Assembly (NCBI GenBank): GCA_947471745.1
Contig: CANJKZ010000080.1
Location: 1,781,501 to 1,845,500, forward strand
From: Closterium sp. Naga37s-1
Taxonomy: Eukaryota; Streptophyta; Zygnematophyceae; Desmidiales; Closteriaceae
DNA length: 64,000 nt
Direction: 5' to 3'
The first letter of the stretch is position 1; each line of letters begins with the position of its first letter. The notes under the pieces were generated by a model that did no database searches, was not told the origin of the DNA, and was given only the letters and a program-made list of their open reading frames with translations. Positions 52,969-64,000 of the stretch are shown here, piece by piece. The position numbers and the translations under genes are program-made.

Positions 52969-55900
52969 TTGAGTACCGTTCGCTGCCCGTACGTCATTCG
53001 CACAAGTGATCGGACGGGTCAGGCTTGCGGGACGCTTAGTCAGACACAGTCCTGCTGCTTCGCCCGTCTGAGCGACGCCTGGCGTACCGAGTTTGGCGAC
53101 GAGGCTGAGCTCCCCGACTGGGTGGAGCTGCTTGGGCAGAGGGTAGATATATTTGCTCTTGACTATGATGCTATTCTCACTGCCATGTATGCATTGTCTA
53201 CTAGTGCTGACCGTGCCTGTTACCTGTGCGTACCGCCTGACCCAGGTATAGAGCCTGCTGCTCTCGGTGCTGGTGAGGCTGCTGCTCTAGGTGCTCGTGC
53301 GTCTCCTGCTCTAGGTGCTGGTGAGGCTGCTGCTCTAGGTGCTAGTGCGTCTCCTGCTCTGGGTGCTGGTGAGGTTGCTGCTCCAGGTGCTGGTGAGTCT
53401 GCTCTCTCTGGTACTGCGCCTGCTGAGGCCTTGTACACCTTCACACTTGACGCAGGTGCTTCCCGCTCCTTCTTTCGCGACAGCACCACCCTCACGCCGC
53501 TCAGCCGGCCGGTTCCAGTCTCCCTGGCAGACCCCTCTGGGGGTCCAGTCCTTGCGCACTCCTCCACGGTCCTGCCGTGTCCGGCGGTCCCGTCTGGCTC
53601 CCTGTCAGGTCTTCACCTCCCCTCGTTCTCTACGAACTTGGTTAGTGGTGCTGACCTCCAGGACCAGTGGGTTGACCAGTTCACTCCTGGAGGTCAGCGC
53701 GTGACCCACTGTACGTGCTTCCGGACGGGCCGGTACCTGGCCACGTTTACCCGTGCGCCTGGCTCGAGTTTGTACACACTGACTACTGTGTCCCCTCAGG
53801 TCGCTGCGTCTGCGTCTGCGTCAGGTCAGCTAGCGCCCCCCTGCTCGTGTCGCGCTTTGTCGCACCAGACCCTCCTTTGGCACCACCGCCTTGGTCACCC
53901 CTCGGTGCAGCGCCTTCGTAGCATGCACCACCATGTCCTTGTCTCTGGTCTTCCCAGGGTTCTCCCTCCCCTCCCACCCTCGCCTGCTCCTCTCTGTCTT
54001 CCCTGTATCGAGGGGCGGCAGCACGCCGCTCCTCACTCCTCCTCGTTCCCTCCCACAGAGGCTCCCCTGCAGACTCTCCACCTGGACGTGTGGGGCCCAG
54101 CCCGCGTCCGTGGACAGGGCCACGAGCGGTACTTCCTGCTGGTCGTCGACGACTACACGCGTTACACCACGGTCTTCCCCTTGCAACGCAAGGGGGATGT
54201 CCCTGATGTTTTGATCCCCTGGATCCGCGCTGTTCGTCTCCAGCTCCGCGAGCGTTTCCAGTCGAACTTTCCTGTCCTGCGTCTGCATTCTGACAGAGGT
54301 GGTGAGTTCTCCTCCGACCTCTTGGCAGCCTTCTGTGCGGAGCACGGCATCCGGCCTCTCCGCAGCAGAATGGGGTTGCTGAGCGCCGCATTGGCTTAGT
54401 CATGGAGGTCGCTCGTACCTCCATGATCCATGCGGCTGCCCCCCATTTTCTGTGGCCGTTTGCGGTCCGGTACGCCGCGCATCAGCTCAACCTCTGGCCC
54501 CGTGTCTCCTTGCCGGAGACCTCGCCCACGCTGCTGTAGACGGGGAAGGTTGGCGATGCGTCGCGTTTCCGGGTCAGGCGTGCTCGTGCCTTTGTCCGCG
54601 ATACTACCGCGGACAAGCTCTCCGCCCGCGCTGTTCCCTGTGTCTTCCTTGGCTTTGTCCCTGACGCGCCTGGTTGGCAGTTTTACCACCCCACCTCGCG
54701 CCGTGTCTTCCTCTCTCAGGACGTCACGTTCGACGAGTCGGTTCCCTTTTACCGTCTCTTCCCCTACCGCACTGCCCCTCTCCCCCCCCCCGCCGCTCTT
54801 CCTCGCTCCAGGTGCTCCCCAGGTAGACCCCCTCCCCGCTCCCGGTCCTGCTCCTTCAGGTGTGTCTCAGGTAGACCCTCCTCCCTTGACTGCGCCGGTT
54901 GAGGTCACTGGTGACTCAGGTCCTGCTGAGGGTGGTCCTGCTCGGGGTGCTGCTTCTGGGGGTGATGAGCCTGGGGGTGCGGAGCCTGGGGGTGCTGAGT
55001 CTGGGGGTGCGGAGCCTGGAGGTGCGGAGCCTGGGGGTGCGGAGACTGGAGGTGCTGAGCCTGGGTGTGAGGAGTCTGGGGGTGCTGTGCCTGGGAGTAC
55101 TGGGTCTGGGGGTGTTGCACCTGGAGGCGCTGAGGCGTCTGGTGAGCAGTCTCCCTGGAGCGGCCGTCTGCGTAGTCGCTCCGCTGGTGCCTCGCTGCTG
55201 CGCTCTTGTCGTCGACTCCCTCTCTCCCCACAGCAGCTGCGTGAGTGGTACGCTAGCCGTCTGGGTCGCGCTGCTGGAGCTAGGGGCCCTGCTGCGGGAG
55301 GCGCTGGTGCTGGTGACTCTGCTACTGGAGTTGTTTCTGCTGGAGGTTCTGGAGCCGCTGAGGGTGCTGGAGCTGGAGGTTCGGGAGCTACTGGTGGTGC
55401 TGGAGCTGGAGGTTCTGGAGATGCTGCGGGTGCTGGCGCTGGAGGTTCTGGAGCTGCTGCGGGTGCTAACGCTGAGGGTTCTGAGTCTGCTGTTGCGCGG
55501 TCTCCTTGGAGTAGCCGCCTTCGTCCGCGTGTGCCTCTCACCTCACAGCAGCTGCACGACTGGTACGGTCGCCGTCAGGGTCGTGCTTCTAGAGCTCGGG
55601 GCTCTGCCGCTGGAGGTACTTCTACTGACGTCACTGGAGCTGGGAGTGGTGCTGGTCCCGGAGGTGCTCGTACTGGAGGTACTGGAGCTGCTGGGGCAAG
55701 AGGTGCTGAGCCTGAGGGTGCTACTGCTGGAGACCCTGGGTCTGGGGGTGCTGCTGCTGGAGACACTGAGACTGGAGACCCTGAGACTAGAGGTGCCGGT
55801 TCTGGGGGTGCTGCTGCTGGTGGAGCTGGTCCTGGAGGAGCTGGCGCTGAAGGTTCTGGAGCTGCTGGAGGTGCTGGAGGTGCTGGGGGTGCTGGAGCTG

Positions 55901-58170
55901 CTGGTGCTGGTGGCACTGCACATCCTCGCCTATTCTTTGCTCCACCATCTCCGTTGTCTCAGCCACCGTCTACCTCTGTGCTTCGCCAGGTTCTTAGTCT
56001 CCCTTCGTCTACTGGTCTTCCGTTACAGCCTGGCTCACTGCTGCCTGCTCCTTCTCCTTACACTGAGCAGACGGGGGCTCTTACTGAGCGTCGTGAGCCT
56101 GCGTCGCGTCCTGTCTCGCCTGTCCGTCCTGGTCATTCCGGTAGTCGTGTTCCTCGTTCGCGTCAGCCGGCTGTCACCGGCACCCACCTCGTAGTCCGTC
56201 GTCCTTCCTTTCCTCCGCAGCGTGTTCCCCTGCCGTCCCCTCCTGCGTCTTCTCTGCCTACCGTTCCTGAGCCTGAGTCTGACCGCACCCGTGCTGCTCA
56301 CCCTACTGTCACGCGTCTGCTCACCACAGTTGTCACTGACCCGTCGTTTGAGTCTGCTGGTGCATCTGCCTTAGTCACTGAGCTTGTTGACTTTGCTGCT
56401 GCCTGTCGTCTAGACTACGCCGCTAGTCTGGTTGCTGAGTCTGAGACTGTCTGTCCTCCGTCCGTTGAGGGTGAGTGTGCTCTTTGCACGGATGTCGTTG
56501 AGGACAGGCAGGAGGACCTTGAGTGTCTTGCAGCCGCTGCGCCTCATCTCGTGTCCATGCTGCTTGCCCCTGAGGGAGATCCGGATGCTCCAGACATCCC
56601 GACCCCGCGCTCTTACGCTGAGGCGATCGCGGGTGAGTACTCCTCTCAGTGGCAGACAGCCATGGACGCAGAGATGGCATCCTGGAAGTCCACAGGCACC
56701 TACGTCGACGAGGTTCCCCCTCCTGGGGCGAACATCGTCAGTGGCATGTGGATTTTCAGGGTGAAGCGGCCGCCAGGTTCTCCGCCTGTCTTCAAGGCTC
56801 GTTACGTTGCTCGAGGCTTCAGTCACCGGGAGGGAGTCGACTTCTTCCAGACCTTCTCCCCCACCCCGAAGATGACCACTCTTCGGGTACTGCTGCACGT
56901 TGCCGCTCAGCGTGACTACGAGCTTCACTCTCTTGACTTCAGCACAGCCTTCTTACAGGGCAGCCTGCATGAGGATATCTGGCTGCGCCGCCCACCTGGC
57001 TTCACTGGGTCGTTCCCTCCTGGTACCCAGTGGAGCCTCTGGCGGCCAGTCTACGGTCTCCGCCAGGCGCCACGTGAGTGGCACGACACACTGAGGACGA
57101 CACTTGCGGCTCTTGGGTTTGCTCCGTCGACTGCTGACCCGTCGCTGTTTCTGCGCACCGACACTTCGCTGCCGCCGTTCTACATCCTCGTGTACGTCAA
57201 CGACTTGGTCTTTGCCACTGCTGACACTGAGGCTCTCGCTCTGGTGAAGTCGGAGCTACAGAAGAGACACATGTGCACAGACCTGGGTGAGCTGCGCAGC
57301 TACCCTTGCTTGCAGATCACCCGGGACAGAGCACGCCGCACCATCACACTGACTCAGTCACACATGGTGCAGCAGGTCCTTCAGCGCTTCAACTTCACTT
57401 GGTCCTCGGCTCAGGCCACTCCTCTGGCGACAGGTCATTCGCTCTCAGCTCCACCTTCGGACGAGTCCGTAGAGCCGAGTGGTCCTTACCCAGAGCTAGT
57501 GGGCTGCCTCATGTACCTGATGATCTGCACTCGTCCTGACCTTGCGTACTCTCTTGGCCTTCTGGCTCGCTACGTGGCTCCTGGCCGGCACCGAAAGGTG
57601 CACATGGATGCTGCTAAGAGGGTACTACGCTACTTGTGCAGTACATCGGGCATGGGGCTCGTGCTTGGAGGACGGAGCGACGTTGTCCTCACTGGGCACT
57701 CAGACGTTTCTTGGGTTGACGACCAGGCTACGCAGTGGTCGTCACAGGGTTACACCTTCAGCCTTGGCTCTGGTTCAGTTTCTTGGCGCTCTACACGCTC
57801 GTCTTCAGCTCTCAGCTCCAGTTGTGAGGCTGAGATCTACGCCACAGCCATGGCTGCACAGGAGTTACGCTGGCTTACCTACCTGCTGACCGACCTGGGA
57901 GAGCCGCCTCGTTCTCCTCCAGTGCTGTACGTCGACAACAAGGCCGCCATTGCCTTGTGTCAGGAGCACAGACTGGAGCACAGAACGAAGCACATCGCTT
58001 TGCGTTACTTCCTGGCTCGAGAGTTGCAGCAGCGTGGTCAGCTTCGTCTTGCTCATGTGGCCACTCGGGCCAACACTGCTGATATATTCACCAAGGCACT
58101 TCCGTCTGGTGATCATCAGCGTTTCTGCACTTTGTTAGGTCTTGTGCCCACTTTTCCTCACTTGCTGTAG
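52969..58170 (+). pseudogene. copia B pol polyprotein, broken
   Basis: In order: a C-x13-C-x4...C finger-like segment (the expected His is lost); protease with LDAGAS; GAG-pre-integrase/integrase with HRLGHPS, CIEG, LDVWGP and HSDRGGEF; a long Gly/Glu-rich linker; reverse transcriptase (WIFRVKRPPG, FSTAFLQGS, YGLRQAPREW); RNase H (SCEAEIYA, VDNKAAIALC); ending TADIFTKALPSGDHQRF. Breaks: a 1-nt loss near 54361-54368 shifts the frame inside integrase; an in-frame TAG at 54537-54539 in the shifted frame; a second shift in the C-run at about 54783-54791 restores the frame. The RT box reads YVND instead of YVDD. It is non-autonomous on all these counts. Confidence 0.93.
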
Positions 58171-58441
58171 AATTTGCTTGTACTGTGATCTATATATATA
58201 TACCTGCATGCTTGTTCTGCTAGGTAGAGATCACTATACTGCTGTTGTTGCATATATACCTTTGCATGTGAACTGGCCTTGTGGCCCTTTGCTTGTGCTC
58301 AGTGTGTGTGGTGACGTTGTGATCCACCCTGAGCTTGATTTGCTTCTCTTGACTGGTCTTGTGACCCCTTGCTCTCCCCCACTTTGCCTATGGGGGTGTG
58401 TCAAAGTATATATATGCTATATATGTTTAGGCTGTAGTGGG

Positions 58442-58786
58442 TGTCAGAATCCCAACCACTAGACCATTGGGATAAAAGGGCTTTTTAAGTAGCGGGTCAG
58501 CGCGCCCATAACCCCCCAGGCCAACATGCCTGTAACCCTTCCCTAGGATCAATCGGGGATCACCAGTGGACCTCTGACACCCCCCCGCACTGGGATGCCC
58601 GAAGTGCACACACTGGGATTCGAACCCGAGACCTTCGCTCTGATACCATGTCAGAATCCCAACCACTAGACCATTGGGATAAAAGGGCTTTTTAAGTAGC
58701 GGGTCAGCGCGCCCATAACCCCCCAGGCCAACATGCCTGTAACCCTTCCCTAGGATCAATCGGGGATCACCAGTAGACCTCTGACA
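58442..58786 (-). mobile_element. TRIM (miniature LTR element), 345 bp, nested in copia B 3' LTR
   Basis: Minus-strand orientation. Two 138-bp direct LTRs (58649-58786 and 58442-58579) begin TGTCAGA, end TCTGACA and differ at one base. The primer site TGGTATCAGAGC (58648-58637) abuts the first LTR, a perfect match to the initiator tRNA-Met 3' end. The internal region is 69 bp and ends in a polypurine tract GCGGGGGGG directly before the second LTR. A perfect 5-bp target duplication GTGGG flanks it. No coding capacity. A-box-like and B-box-like Pol III motifs span the LTR/primer-site junction. Confidence 0.96.
58608..58680 (-). other. tRNA-like segment in the TRIM (A box, anticodon-like arm, B box)
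   Basis: Minus strand: A-box-like TGGTCTAGTGG (58673-58663), a 5-bp stem with 7-nt loop TCTGA-CATGGTA-TCAGA (58655-58639), and B box GGTTCGAATCC (58626-58616). A-to-B spacing is about 36 nt, as in tRNAs. The acceptor stem is poor and position 33 of the loop is A rather than U, so this is not a functional tRNA gene. Confidence 0.6.
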
Positions 58787-58939
58787 GTGGGGAAGCCAAT
58801 ATGGGGTACAGCCCCTTTTAGGGTTTCATACTTGTACCCAACCCTTTCATAGTTCATTCATTCCTGCTAGATTCTAACATTCAAGAGTTCACAAAGATAT
58901 AAGCAAACTGTACAAGCAAAGCAAGCAGAGAACTCAAGT

Positions 58940-63971
<5,032 letters not shown>

Positions 63972-64000
63972 GTCACCCCCGCTTCCTCCGCCGCCTCCGC

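Larger units (their letters stand above)
51475..58879 (+). mobile_element. Ty1/copia retrotransposon B, inserted in element A
   Basis: 5' LTR 51475-51605, 3' LTR 58399-58879 (131 bp without the nested TRIM). Primer-binding site TGGTTTCAGAGC (51606-51617), one base from the initiator-tRNA-Met match; polypurine tract TATGGGGGTG (58389-58398). The LTRs begin TG and end CA and differ at about 5 of 131 positions. The flanks TCCAA (51470-51474) and TTCAA (58880-58884) form a 5-bp target duplication with one mismatch. Domain order protease, integrase, reverse transcriptase, RNase H places it in Ty1/copia. Confidence 0.95.
58399..58879 (+). repeat. 3' LTR of copia B, split by a TRIM
   Basis: LTR halves 58399-58441 and 58787-58879; the duplicated GTGGG (58437-58441 and 58787-58791) marks the insertion. 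Removing the TRIM and one GTGGG gives 131 bp, the length of the 5' LTR. Confidence 0.96.

Noticed and set aside
54430..56000. A collagen-like Gly-rich host protein (GGAEPGGAE repeats)
   Set aside because: The frame is continuous with reverse transcriptase and RNase H; it is the expanded integrase-RT linker of copia B.
58608..58680. A genuine tRNA gene on the minus strand
   Set aside because: The acceptor stem does not pair well, the anticodon loop lacks U33, and the segment is inside a TRIM. Treated as tRNA-like only.
58427..58759. 110-codon minus-strand frame
   Set aside because: It is a translation across the two TRIM LTRs, repeating the same peptide twice.

Overview
The window is nuclear DNA of a green-lineage eukaryote. 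Its genes are intron-rich with GT-AG introns, its protein families look plant-like (APC5, cytosolic GluRS, RPC9, a BIM-like bHLH factor), and it carries Ty1/copia and TRIM elements primed by initiator tRNA-Met. GC-rich DNA packed with minisatellites would fit a streptophyte (possibly zygnematophyte) alga. That placement is an inference, not a proven assignment.

Layout. 1-5 kb: GC-rich retroelement-like debris and a 2.8 kb array of a 19-bp unit. 5.2-7.6 kb (-): an intronless F-box/LRR gene. 8.1-9.2 kb: a cluster of Harbinger-type MITEs. 9.45-28.8 kb (+): APC5, assembled here as 18 coding exons with consistent phases (1197 codons), with introns swollen by tandem arrays, including 5.8 kb of a 45-bp unit in intron 5. 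29.7-37.7 kb (+): cytosolic glutamyl-tRNA synthetase, 9 exons, 777 codons. 38.6-40.4 kb: pyrimidine-rich tandem repeats. 41.0-41.4 kb: a MITE with perfect 24-bp ends. 41.7-43.0 kb (+): RNA polymerase III subunit RPC9, whose first coding exon is 8 nt. 43.5-49.9 kb (-): a very long poly-Gln bHLH factor with 3 coding exons. 51.2-64 kb: three nested retroelements. A minus-strand copia element (A) is interrupted by a plus-strand copia element (B), whose 3' LTR is interrupted by a 345-bp TRIM.

The four intron-containing genes are basic cell machinery (cell-cycle ubiquitin ligase subunit, translation, Pol III transcription, one transcription factor). I see no pathway linking them.

The most unusual signal is architectural. 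Nearly every exon edge has decaying extra copies ('echoes') in the adjacent intron. 5' exon edges with their acceptor are repeated upstream, and 3' exon edges with their donor are repeated downstream. Several APC5 minisatellites begin exactly at a splice donor and repeat the donor itself. A dispersed 18-bp palindrome, TTTTGAGTCGACTCAAAA or TTTTGAGGCGCCTCAAAA, repeatedly sits between the copies. The retroelement nest is well resolved, with target-site duplications at two levels and an intact sister site for the innermost insertion.
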